Origin: Adiantum capillus-veneris
Taxonomy: Eukaryota; Streptophyta; Polypodiopsida; Polypodiales; Pteridaceae
Length of the DNA: 64,000 nucleotides
Assembly (NCBI GenBank): GCA_014529385.2
Contig: CM043963.1
Span: 97,476,412 to 97,540,411 of the forward strand
Direction of reading: 5' to 3'
The notes under the pieces were generated by a model, which saw nothing but the letters and a program-made list of their open reading frames with translations, did not search any database and had not been told where the DNA came from. Positions 1-9,995 of this stretch are shown piece after piece. How positions within the stretch are numbered: the stretch's first letter is position 1; each line of letters opens with the position of its first letter. Position numbers and translations under genes: made by a program.

Positions 1-659
1 TTATTCCCTGAGACACTAAAATCATCCAAAAACACTTTCGTGAATGTTGTCAAGTAAGGATCAAAAACTTCCATGACCCATTTCTAAAAAGTTGGTGGTG
101 CATTCTTTAGTCCAAAGTTCATTACTGTGGAAGCATATACACCCCATTCTGTAATAAATGCAGTTTTGTCCCTGTCTTCCAAAGCCATACTGACCTGATT
201 ATAGCCACTGAAACCATCCAGAAAGCTATACATTTCCTTTCGTGCAACTACATCTATCATTGTATCACAGTAAGGCAATGGAAATGGATTAGTAATTGTA
301 GCAGCATTTAGTTTTCTGTAATCCACACAGACTCTAATTTTTTCATTTTTCTTCGGAACCACCACAATGGGTGACAATCAAGTTACTTTATCCACTGGAT
401 AGTTGAAACCTACTTCCAACAATTTATCTATTTCCTCCTTCACCTGTTTGGCATAGTTAGGATTCATCCTATACCTCTGCTGCTTGACTCGTACTACAAC
501 AGTTTTTAAATTGATTTTATGTTGACATACTGCTGGATCTGCTCCCTTCATATCAGTATAAGACCAAGCAAAAACATCTTTAAAGTCCTGCAACAAAGTT
601 TTCAATGACGTTTTGAAATTCAGGTCCAATTTAGTGGACACCTTAACCATTTTGGGCTC
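1..659 (-). pseudogene. Ty3/gypsy reverse transcriptase fragment
   Basis: The minus strand encodes the upstream RT linker (DVFAWSYTDMKG near 560) and then the RT palm, with PIVVVPKKNEKIRVCVDYRKLN, GFSGYNQV and NFGLKNAPPTF. After a single stop at 84-86 the same frame continues with a KWVMEVF...FLDDFSV stretch, the equivalent of the catalytic xxDD box. The stop falls where Ty3 RTs normally carry Gln, so it fits a CAG to TAG change. A second frame break lies at about 377-378. The enzyme would copy element RNA to DNA in virus-like particles, and this copy cannot make it. The RNase H part is beyond the window edge. Confidence 0.9.
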
Positions 660-951
660 TTTTTACTCTCCCAAGTTCATATCTTCCAAATCATCTACTC
701 TTACCCTTGAGCTCTTTGACATTTGCTCCTCAAACATTCTCTCTACGTACTTTATTGATTCTACTATTTCGTGCTCCTCTTGCAACTTTTTAGTACTGAC
801 TGTGTTACCTGAAACATTTATGCTATTTGTCTGTTTTATGTTAGGTGAATGTACTTGATTATGAACTACATCTGCAATCTTTTGCACATCTACTTCAAAA
901 ATAGTAATGACTGTCTCATTCCTTTGAAGGAATTATTCTTCCTCATCTTCT

Positions 952-1527
952 TCAATAGCTTCTCCCATGTTGATGCCCTCTGCTACAAAGGTAGATGTTT
1001 TTCCTAGGAATCATCTGCATCATGACCTTCTTCTTGCTCTTTTTGATAACAATGGTGTCTGCACCCCAAAGTTGTTTGACTTTGGCTGCCCTTAACCATG
1101 GTCTTCCTAGGATCATTGGATAGGAACAGGTTGTTTCTTCCAATCTAAGAATCACAAAATTCACAATAAAGATTAATCCTGCAATAGTTATGGTTTGGAT
1201 CCTGAGAATCCCTAAAGGTTGCACTCTTCTGTGGTCTTCCATCTTCACCTAAAAAGGTACAGGTTCCCATTTAGTTAAGTTCAATTTCTTACAAATTGAT
1301 TCAGGAATAATTTTTACTCCTAATCCTTCATCCATTAACACATCTGACGAATATACTTTCCCAATGGAAATATTGATTACTGGAACCTTGTAGTCCACAT
1401 CTACTGGTGCTACCTCTCCAGAATCTATTTGTGCTAGATGGATGTGACTCATTTTCCCCTGTGGAAAATCCTTTTCTTTAACCTGATTTGTCAGTTTCCT
1501 AAGGAACACCTGACTAAAGTCAATCAC
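952..1527 (-). pseudogene. Ty3/gypsy aspartic protease region
   Basis: Two consecutive minus-strand frames (1527-1249, then 1248-952) match the retropepsin-like part of plant gypsy polyproteins. The first has PVINISIGKVYSSDVLMDEG, where families normally have a D-G-G/S-G active-site turn; here it reads D-E-G-L-G. The second has VQPLGILR, GLIFIVNFVILRLEE and YPMILGRPWLRAAK, the conserved C-terminal protease end. The altered turn and the frame break mean it is inactive. The remaining minus-strand frames between 663 and 887 and between 1520 and 1705 are probably linker sequence of the same polyprotein. Confidence 0.75.
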
Positions 1528-2323
1528 GAACCAGTTTCAACAGTTGTCCCACCTTCACTGAAATAGGGGCATCCATCAATGCTTTGAAACGATTATCTGA
1601 TAGCCCGTTAGCAGGAGACTGTACTAAATTATCGGGTTTCAGGTGATGTTGTAACTCTTCAGAATCAAATTTTTTACTGCCCAAATTCGCCCATATTTTT
1701 TGCACTGAACCCGTTGGCCAAAACTCTGCTGAATCTTTAGTTTTTTGATTCGATTGGATTTCCTTTAGAACTCCTCTTTGGATTTGATCCTGAGCTTTTC
1801 AATTAATAGGATCCTTAGGATCTTTCCCTTGTTCCTTTTCCTAGTGACAACTTACCTTTGGACCTAGTAGTAACCAAACTCTGTGTTCCCAATGGTTTCT
1901 CCAGCACTTCTTCAATTTAAATACATTGAGACAAGCACACTAAGAACAATTTAAAGAATGAGTGTATGAGTTTGTGAATTTTTCCCTTGGTTCCTCAGTA
2001 AAATGTTTGCAAGCAGTTTCTGCTTGTTGATTGCCCTGATTTTCTATTGAAGTATCAATTTCATCCAAAAAGACTGCATTAACCTGAACTGTTTGTTTCA
2101 TTCTTCCATCGATCGAAGAGCTAGTGCATGCATTTGGAGAGTTGAAGTTCACAATTGGAATCCATCTCTCATTCCTATGCTTACACCAAAGCTCACAAGA
2201 AGGTCCTTGCCTATACCCCATTGTATCATAATAAGTACATGGTTGCGTTGTATTGTTTGATTGCTAAAATCTTGGCACATTTTGCCAATTTCCTTGTTGA
2301 GATGACCTTGGTTGATTGGAAAT

Positions 2324-3174
2324 CTAAAATGTACCCCTGAAGGGTTGTGGTGCCACCACATTTGCACCTGATTCCATTTTGGCCAAAATATGTGTTGGTC
2401 TTCTTCCCCTAAAGTTAGGGTTATAGTAGCAATTATCATAATCATATCCAGGTCTTTGACATACCTGACAAAATGGTGATCTGGCAAGACTGGAGAAGGA
2501 TTGTGGTTGCATCTCCTTCAGTTTTTCCAAAATCTGTTTACTGATATGGTTTGGTTTTGATTCAGATTTACCATTCTTGGCTTTGTCTTTGCTATTTTGT
2601 TTCTTTGACTTTGATCCTTTCTTTATGGATTTCTTCTACTTCTTCTTCTTGGCACTCCATGTGTCCTCTTCCTCATCCTCAAAATATGTCTCCTGATCAA
2701 AATTTGAATATGTTTCCTCATCATCATCTAAATCTGAATCTGAATCTGAATTTGAATCCTCTTCCTCTTCCTCTGAGTCCTGCTTGGACTTCTTCTTCTT
2801 ACGTTTCTTTTGTTTACCGGTGCCATATCTTCTCTCAACTCTCTCATGGCTGCATCTACTATGTTTCCAAAATCTTGAGGTTGGGTAAGAGGAGCATGAC
2901 CTGCAATTGCACTCTTCAACAGCTTCCTCAAACCTCTACAGAAGTAGTCACCCAATTACTCCCAAGAGGGTCTTTGATTAGCTTGCAACTTGTTCATCAA
3001 GTTTCTAAATTGTTGGGCATAATATTCTACCAACAAATGCTTTTGCTTTATTTTTTTTATTTTCTTCAGAACATCTTCAAGGGTTTTCTCTACCCTAAAC
3101 CTGGCCAAAAATCTTCTTTTCAAATTATCATAATCAGGGAATGCAGCAATACCATATTGCATAAACCAAGACAT
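2324..3174 (-). pseudogene. Ty3/gypsy gag: capsid and nucleocapsid
   Basis: At 3174-2956 the minus strand encodes a retrotransposon capsid segment (YDNLKRRFLARFRVEK, then VEYYAQQFRNLMNKL). At 2955-2728 comes a linker ending in a K/R-rich and then polar tract. At 2530-2324 comes a nucleocapsid-like knuckle CQVCQRPGYDYDNC, a CX2CX4YX4C variant in which the usual His is Tyr. The pieces are in different frames. The order and strand agree with the downstream protease and RT. Confidence 0.8.
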
Positions 3175-3558
3175 GGATTTTTTCCTGCAATGTTGCTACA
3201 AAATGCTCCTTTTTGATAGAATCATTGTAAATTACATCATACCCACTAGCATACCATCTTGTCTCAAACTGTCCCATATGACTGTGAGCATCTTGGGATT
3301 ATTTCCCATTGAATTTTGTTGCCCCGACTTTAGGGTTGAGTGGTGGTTGTGCCATAATGGGTACTTGTTGAATTTTTTGACCTCCCAAAGTATTGAAGTT
3401 CAACAATGGTAAAGGTGGTGGTGTAGGAAAATGCAGTTGCCTCTTTGCCCTCAAAACTAATGTACTTCCTGAATGCCAACTAACTGATGGATGACCCTTT
3501 CAGGAGTTGGGTTTCTTCCCTGCTTTGTTGGCCTAGGCAAAGAAGTTTCCCCTGCTTC

Positions 3559-4140
3559 CTATTGTTGATCTCCACTTGTGTTGCTGGTCTCTCCGGATCC
3601 TATCCCTTCAAGAATTGGTGGAAAACCTGTAACTGCTCCTACTTTAGGAATATCTTCCCCTGTATGACTACCTATTCTCTGAAGTTGAGATTCCAACCAT
3701 GAATTCCACCTTCTTCTTTCAAAACCTGGTGCCATAAGACATTGTTGGTGGTGGATCCTCTGAATCACTCACACATATCTCCTTCTGCTTGTAATTTTCA
3801 GGAAAATTTTGAGTTGTTTACTACTAAAACAATTAGTTAGACTAATTGGACCATTTGATAATCCAAATGGGAGTAGTAGTGCCTTGTAATACTAAAACAC
3901 CTTTGAAGCAATCTGAAGTTTTAAATCACCGGGTAGTTTTGGAAAATGATCATGAAGGAAGATCAGATTGTACTCTTCCTGATCTTCTTCCTCTAACTTC
4001 CAATTAGAGAAAGTTGTTAGGAAATCTTCAAGTTCAGTCCCCATATGGCCCAACTAGAACCCATTGCCCATTTTGACTTGATCAAAGTTGGCTGCATAAT
4101 CAGCAGGATTTCCAAGTGTTATTGAGGCATTAGGGGGTTG
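3559..4140 (-). pseudogene. Gag N-terminal remnant of the same gypsy element
   Basis: The minus strand here contains ASITLGNPADYAANFDQVK, then an acidic stretch (NWKLEEEDQEEYN), then MAPGFERRRWNSWLESQLQR. The frames are broken by stops but lie directly upstream of the capsid segment on the same strand. I read it as the N-terminal gag or leader. No specific domain is recognised. Confidence 0.45.
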
Positions 4141-4199
4141 AGGAATTGCATAAAATAACCAAACAAAGCATTTTGGTACTTCAATATAGAATTAACACA

Positions 4200-4450
4200 G
4201 TTTTAGCACCTGTTCAGGTTGCAGTACATATTCAGGGAACAGAATAGAGACTGAATACAGAGAATAGATAGAAACTGAGATACTCCATAGCCAGAACCCT
4301 TCATTCATCCCATTCTCTCTCTTACATCTTGTTACAAAGGCCGCGAGATAACTTACTTCCAGAAATGTACAAAAAATTGAAAGTTAAAAGCTAAGGTTCT
4401 ACCAACACTTAACTGAAAATATATTTAAGGTTAACGTTGGACCTAGTGGT
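4200..4450 (-). repeat. Possible 5' LTR (R-U5) of the minus-strand gypsy element
   Basis: Read on the minus strand this non-coding stretch has short CT-rich runs and an ATTCTCTGTATTCAGTCTC-like segment just upstream of gag, as is common in plant LTR R-U5 regions. No partner LTR is in the window, so length and ends cannot be set. I cannot identify the primer site with confidence. Confidence 0.25.
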
Positions 4451-4504
4451 AGAACTCAAATTCAAACTAGCAAGAAAAAAAGGCATATGGGATAGAGTGG
4501 GAAT

Positions 4505-5930
4505 ATGCAATTAACATCGGACATCGGTGATCGATTCATAGATTGGGAGTGTAAGCTATGCCATACAACAAAATATGGCGAGGCACCTCAACTAAGGGAA
4601 CATTTTCTAGGTGGACCCAAGAAACGGGGTTGCACATGTACCCACCCAAGTGCGACTGCAGTGGTCAAATACTTGAGGGAAGAAATTCAAAAAAAAAGAA
4701 TCACAGAAACATTACACATCTCCTACTAATTTTTGGGGGATGCCTAACCATATTGGTTCCAATCAACAAACTCCAGAAGCATCACCTACTTGCACTCCAA
4801 ATCTTGATGTGTGGCCAGAAATCAATCTACCCAGTGCATCTTCATCTAAGCATCATTTTGACATGGGAAAGGTGTCTAGACATCAAACTTCATTGCAGGA
4901 ATGCTTATGTAACAGTCTACTCAATGATTCACAGCTCGCTCTTGCTAAAGCAATTTACTTTTCAAGAGGTGATATGATGATGGAGGACAATGAGTATTGG
5001 AAGAGAGAATGGAAGAAAATGGGTGACTTTGGATCAGGGTTTTCACCACCCATGTACCATGCTATGTAAAATGATCTATTAGAGAAATGTTATGTTCAAG
5101 TAAACTAACATATGCAAAGGGTAATTCTTAGCAATATAGATCTAATGTACAAAAAAAACCACTAATTAATTTAATGATTGTTTCACCTAGAGGCAAAACA
5201 TTTGTTCATGTTGTGGATTCACATGGTTCAATTAAGTATGGGGTTTACATTGCTGATGTACTTGCCTTTGTGATAGAGGAACTGGGTGCTAGATATGTAG
5301 TCCAAATTGTGATGGACAATGTAAAGAATTGCACAAATGTCGACAAAATCTTGAAGCGATGGTACTGCATGTTTTTTCTTCTGGGTACAATAAACATGGT
5401 TTGAATCTTGTATTAAAAGATTGGTATAAAAGTGACGATACCAAATGGTTTGTCTCTATTGTTGATATTGATTGCCACCTTGTGAGATCTATGCTCAAAA
5501 GACACTGAATATTTGATATTTTTTGACCTCGCATGTCAGTTATGTTAAAACTACCTGCAGAGACTATATTTTGCACTCACTTCTACACTTTTGAGTCTCT
5601 CCTTTGAACATGTAAGGCATTTCATGATTGGGAGAGTGAGCACAACAGAAAACTGAAGGAGAAAATCAAATTCTTGAGGGCAACACTTACTAAAAAAACT
5701 TGGTGGAGTAGTGTGATGGATGCATATCATCTAATGATGCATGTTATGTATGCCGTACGCAATCTTGACCAGAGGGCGCCCAATCTCAAAAAAGTATGAA
5801 AGTAATGGTGGACTATCCAAAGGAGTTTGGAGTGTCCTTAAAAAACTAGAGTAGTCGATGGTGGAAAAGCATTGGCGTTGAGGGCCACTTTTCAAATTTT
5901 GGTCCACCTCTCTCTTGGTATGCACTTGAT
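4505..5930 (+). pseudogene. hAT-family transposase remnant (BED finger + DUF659-like core)
   Basis: The plus strand starts with a BED-type finger (WECKLCHTTKYGEAPQLREH, followed by a Cys/His pair). It continues at 4740-5110 with LAKAIYFSRGDMMMEDNEYWK and GSGFSPPMYHAM. Next is a DUF659-like segment at 5174-5370 (VSPRGKTFVHVVDSHGS, then IVMDNVKNCTNVDKIL, where the D-N is the conserved position). Farther on are HDWESEHNRKLKEKIKF-like residues in shifted frames. Stops and frameshifts separate all parts. hAT transposases excise and insert 8-bp-duplicating elements; this copy is inactive. No terminal inverted repeats were found. LTR-A lies directly to the right. Confidence 0.7.
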
Positions 5931-7034
5931 GAGAAGGCTTCAAGGCTTCCTGGACGAGGAAGTACCTGATGCATGAAAATCACAAAAATTATATGTATTT
6001 ATTTTGTACATAGCTATGGTTTTGACACATTTGGATCTTGGAAATAAGGAGAGGTAGGAACAAATCCTATGAAAATGAAAAAATCACTGGATATTGATTC
6101 TATATAACGGTCACTACATCACTACAGGTGAAGAATAAGAGTCAATAGTTAAAGGAAGGAGAATCTTATGCATTATGGAGTTGGCATCAATAAAATTTTA
6201 TCAAATTCAAGCATAATTCACTTGTGGACACAAGGCTTGCACATGGAGTCAAGAGGGGACCATTTGGAAGACTTTTGGAAGGGAAAAGACGGACACATAT
6301 TTTTGTGGGATTTTTCTCTATTTTTTTCATTCCGAATTGGAAAATGTTTTCAACAACAAAGTTATAGGCGTTGAGCTAATCTTTTTGCCCCTATTTTTAA
6401 AATAATTTTGGAGCTATGGTTTGGGAGATATGGCCAAAATGGTGGAGTCTATCTATTCACATAGGAAGAAGTCATGGTTATCCAACTCCACACACATAAT
6501 TTTTTATAGGTTTCTTTCCATTATTGCTTGATTTTCTCTTATTTTATCAAGATTCTCTCAAATATTATAAGGAAGATCTTGGACTCAAGCTATGGAAGGA
6601 GCATGGAGACAAAGCTCGTCGTGATGAAGGAAATTAGGAGGAAATTGATCAATAAGCAAGGCATATGGAGCTCTCTCATTGGGTGAATGCCTCTAATTGA
6701 GGTTACTTTGTAATAACTCCTCTTGATCATAATCTCTTTCCTAATCACTCTCTTGGTCTATAAAAGGAGGCCTCCTCTTTTGTAAATGACACACACAGTC
6801 AAGCTCTAACACTCACGCTCTCATATGTCCATCTTTGTGTATGAACCTCCACGCACACATAGTTCTACTATGGCATAGTATTGGCTATGGTTATCCGTTT
6901 TGGTTTCTTAATGGCCAAGAGGTTTGAGCTACCATGCATACATGAGTTTGTGAGATGTTGATTATGTGCAGTTTCCCTCGTGAATGTTTGTATGGCATTT
7001 ATGAAACCTATATTAATAAATCTCTAATTATCTC

Positions 7035-7070
<36 letters not shown>

Positions 7071-7219
7071 TGTCCTTATGATATGTGTCGGACCCCTACC
7101 ATGCATCCTAGCCGCATTCCAAGCTAGGTGGTGCCCCTATTGTGTACCTCCCATGATGAGTCTATAGTGCATAGTCTTGGTGTAGAGGCCATCCGGTCTG
7201 TTTTGCATATTCGCCTCTC
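5930..7219 (+). repeat. LTR-A 5' LTR (uninterrupted copy)
   Basis: Homology with the right copy starts at about GAAGGCTTCAAGGCTTC (5932) and ends at CGCCTCTC (7219). It contains a TATA box, a (CT)n tract at about 7039-7066, and the segment CACATAGGAAGAAGTCATGG (6461-6480), which is the unfilled target site corresponding to the Copia-1 insertion in the other LTR. The exact 5' terminal base is uncertain by a few bases. Confidence 0.75.
6755..6772 (+). promoter_or_regulatory. LTR-A core promoter (TATA box)
   Basis: TATAAAA lies at 6759-6765 within GGTCTATAAAAGGAGGCC. The 3' LTR copy at 27081-27098 reads GGCCTATAAAAGGAGGCC. The position inside the LTR fits the U3 promoter that would start genomic RNA. 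Confidence 0.6.
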
Positions 7220-7220
7220 T

Positions 7221-7238
7221 TGGTGCCCCCACCGAGGA
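7221..7238 (+). other. LTR-A primer binding site (tRNA-Asp type)
   Basis: TGGTGCCCCCACCGAGGA follows the 5' LTR directly. It resembles the plant tRNA-Asp 3'-end complement seen better preserved in LTR-B and LTR-C, with several substitutions. The position after the LTR is the main support. Confidence 0.5.
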
Positions 7239-8568
7239 TGGATTTGCAAAGACCTTCAATCAACAAAGAGTAGTGATGCATGCCATCAATCATGAATGAG
7301 TGTCTACAAGAGTTTTCAAATTGGAGGACTGAAGAAGATGAGACTGTAGAAGCACTCATGGCCTTCATCGAAGTGCTACAGCCAAATTGTAGTGTCATTG
7401 ATATCCAAGAGGTAAGCTCCCCATCTTGCATTTCTCATACTAATCGCAAATCTAGAGCATTAAGAGGAAGGGCTATGAAATGTCATCATTCCTGTCAACC
7501 AAAGCATTCTATCTATGAGTGACGGCATAGGAGGTGAAGAAAGAATGGTGAGTTTTGCTTTTGAGAACCGCATCAACACTCTCACATCGGTCAGATTTTG
7601 TGTAGCACCAAGTGTTTTCTCTCCAACGGTTACAGAAGAGTGGTCAAATACATCAACCACAAAGTCCATGCCACAAAGACTAAAGCATTTGGTGGAAGCA
7701 AGTGGGCCTACACCTCGCCTACACTCTCTCTAGGCCTAGAGAGTTCAAGTGAAGTACGACCACCCAAGTGCCACCGTCACATGCAAAATCAAAAGCCGAT
7801 TGACGTAAACTCATCTTTCCCAGTCTATTTTGAACCCAATATGGAGGATTATGTGGACTTCAACAAGAGGTAGAGGCCTGTGGTGAAGGTGTCACCTTGT
7901 CAACACTTAAGGTATGCAACTCTAGTGGTCAAAGCCTTGCTCTACACCCAACATGGATAATCACATTAGGGTTGAAGTTTTTGCTTTTTTCTTCTTGCAA
8001 CACATGCATGTAAACATGTACGTTGATAGGAAGATATTCTACCAGCAAAAGATTGTTTTCCTATTTGGACCAGAGATGCTTGACGAAATCCTTAGATCCC
8101 CACGTCTCATCATCTTGCTCATTCTTGACTACTACCACTCTTTTGATGTAAGCATCTTTCTTCTATTCTAGCCTTGTGATATTCTTAGCTTTTGCTCAAG
8201 TTTTCCACCCATGTAAGAATCTTTATGAATCATTAAGTCGTTTCAAAAAAAAAAGAAGAAAAAAGTTTGTGATTGTCTGCTCATTGATTTACAACCATTG
8301 CAAGTGTCGCTTTTTCCACATTCAGTGGCAAGAAGGGAGAAGACGTCACCATCGATTTTTTGGATAAATTTGGCATTGCTTGTGTGGTTTCCAACAAGGA
8401 TGACGATGCCTCACCGCTATGAATCTTTCCTCTACTTTCATAAGTAGAGGCCAAGGCTTGGTACAATACTTTGCTCCAAGCTACCAAGGATGCATGTGAC
8501 TTACTACCTATTGTCTTTGTGAAGAGGTTTGGTGGAGGCACAACCTCAAAAACTTTATAGTAGCTACT
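7239..8568 (+). other. LTR-A interior, left part, with broken coding scraps
   Basis: Plus-strand open stretches at 7280-7522 (FIEVLQPNCSVIDIQE), 7515-7733 and 7598-7873 (RRVVKYINHKVHATKTKAF, then FPVYFEPNMEDYVDF) overlap in different frames and look like one decayed protein that I do not recognise. From 7880 to 8568 I see no convincing gene. The stretch ends at the LTR-B insertion, where CTACT (8564-8568) is the left target duplication. Confidence 0.4.
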
Positions 8569-9293
8569 TGTTGACGGGCAAGCGTCAACGACATGCATTA
8601 TGCTTCCATTGGTGTGTACACATATGTGTATACATATATTTTTTGTATTTACGGGCTCCACAATGGGTTCCAAGTTGTACATTGATGATTAGATGAGCCT
8701 AGATACCTGCAGCATGTTATACATTTTTTGGCCGGCCGCCCATTTTTAAAATCCCTTGTATATAAGTCAATTCACAAGATGTGAAAGGGCATTCTTAGAG
8801 AAGAGAGTGTGAGGGAGTGTGGAGAAGAAGAAGAGGAGTGGCGACGGAGCTTGGATCTTCCAAATCATATGTAGTAGCCATTTGGATTAATGGAAGCTAA
8901 GTTCTCTCTACTTTCTCTTGTCTTTCAAGCTTATGTGTGTTAATGGTGTATGATTAGTGTTAATCTTCTCTTCTCTCTCAAGTTTTTCCTCTTGTTTGAG
9001 CATTCTTGCTTCACATGTGTGCTAGATTAGAGTGTGTGTGTACGTGAGATGCATACATTTCTCCCATTAGGCTTCTTTGTGTATGCTTAAGGTGTGATTA
9101 GAGTGTGTGTGCTTGAGATTAGAGCAAAGGGATACACCATTGTCTGCATGATTAGAGAGTTAGAGTGTAGATTGAGAGTGTGTGTGCATGGATCTTGCTT
9201 CATTGGCTCCATGCCTCCATGCACTAGCCGGGTTTCGATCCACCGGATTGACATTATGTCGGTGGGTTGTGCGCTGTGCTATGACCGCCAACA
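8569..9293 (+). repeat. LTR-B 5' LTR
   Basis: 725 bases, TG to CA, matched along its length by 18057-18848. A TATA box (TATATAA) lies at 8759-8765. The 3' end (CTAGCCGGGTTTCGATCCACC and onward) is also similar to the end of the LTR-C 5' LTR, which shows the two elements are related. Confidence 0.9.
8759..8765 (+). promoter_or_regulatory. LTR-B TATA box
   Basis: TATATAA sits about 190 bases into the 5' LTR, after a CCCTTG spacer, and is conserved in the 3' LTR. It is the likely start signal for element RNA. Confidence 0.5.
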
Positions 9294-9294
9294 T

Positions 9295-9312
9295 TGGCTC
9301 CGTTGCCGGGGA
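9295..9312 (+). other. LTR-B primer binding site (tRNA-Asp type)
   Basis: TGGCTCCGTTGCCGGGGA starts two bases after the LTR end. It is close to TGGCGCCGTTGCCGGGGA, the complement of the plant tRNA-Asp 3' end used by several Ty3/gypsy lineages. The identification rests on that known sequence plus position. Confidence 0.75.
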
Positions 9313-9917
9313 TCGAGCGCCTAAGCTAGAGGATCACCCGTGTGATGGTTTGCATTTCTAATTTTCATTAGGATTAGGTATTGGTGATGGTGAATGTTTG
9401 ATTTGTGATGAGATTTTGTTAAAAACGTTGTGTGTAATTTTCATGTTTTCTCTTTAATTTCACTAATTGATCACTAATTTACTACTAATCCGCTAACAAT
9501 TGGAGTGTTTTGCATGTCTATGTGCCTAATTAGAAGCTTGTGCATCACTCTTAAGGGTTGAAATTTCATCAATTTTGCATGATTTGAGTGATTAGAAAGT
9601 GTGTAAATATGTGTCATTTATGCTAATTTTAATGTCTAATTACTCACTGATCTTGTGTGTTTTTGGTGCTACACACGAATGAATCTCTAATTGGATATTT
9701 TGCCTTCATGATTATGTGTTTGATTTGAAAAAGAATGATGCTACTGAGGCGGTCCGGGGCGGGCAACAAGAAGAGCAACCTCTAGACACCCTTCAAGGCT
9801 CCCGTGCTGCTCAATTGGGTTGGGGTTGGAAAAACAACAAACACACACACAAACCCGCAACCTAATCCTACACAAATTTGGGGCACCACCTAGTTTTGGA
9901 TGCGAACTAGGACGCGT

Positions 9918-9924
<7 letters not shown>

Positions 9925-9991
<67 letters not shown>
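9925..9991. repeat. (GA)n microsatellite
   Basis: An almost pure GA run of about 65 bases in the LTR-B leader, ending in GATAGTGC. Confidence 0.95.

Positions 9992-9995
<4 letters not shown>

Larger units (their letters stand above)
1..4450 (-). mobile_element. Degenerate Ty3/gypsy LTR retrotransposon, left end outside window
   Basis: Read on the minus strand the region runs gag, zinc knuckle, protease, reverse transcriptase, which is normal Ty3/gypsy order. The gag side lies at about 4.1-2.3 kb and RT reaches the left edge. RNase H, integrase and the 3' LTR would lie to the left and are not in the window. Frames are broken many times, so this is a dead copy. The 5' LTR is not clearly delimited; a possible piece lies near 4.2-4.45 kb. 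Confidence 0.85.

Noticed and set aside
5966-7219. LTR-A LTR starting at TGATGCATG (about 5968)
   Set aside because: Homology between the two copies extends about 35 bases farther left, so the start was moved to about 5930.
8281-8682. Minus-strand frame of 133 codons
   Set aside because: It spans the LTR-A/LTR-B junction and reads antisense into the LTR; a near copy appears at 17958-18170 only because the LTR is repeated.
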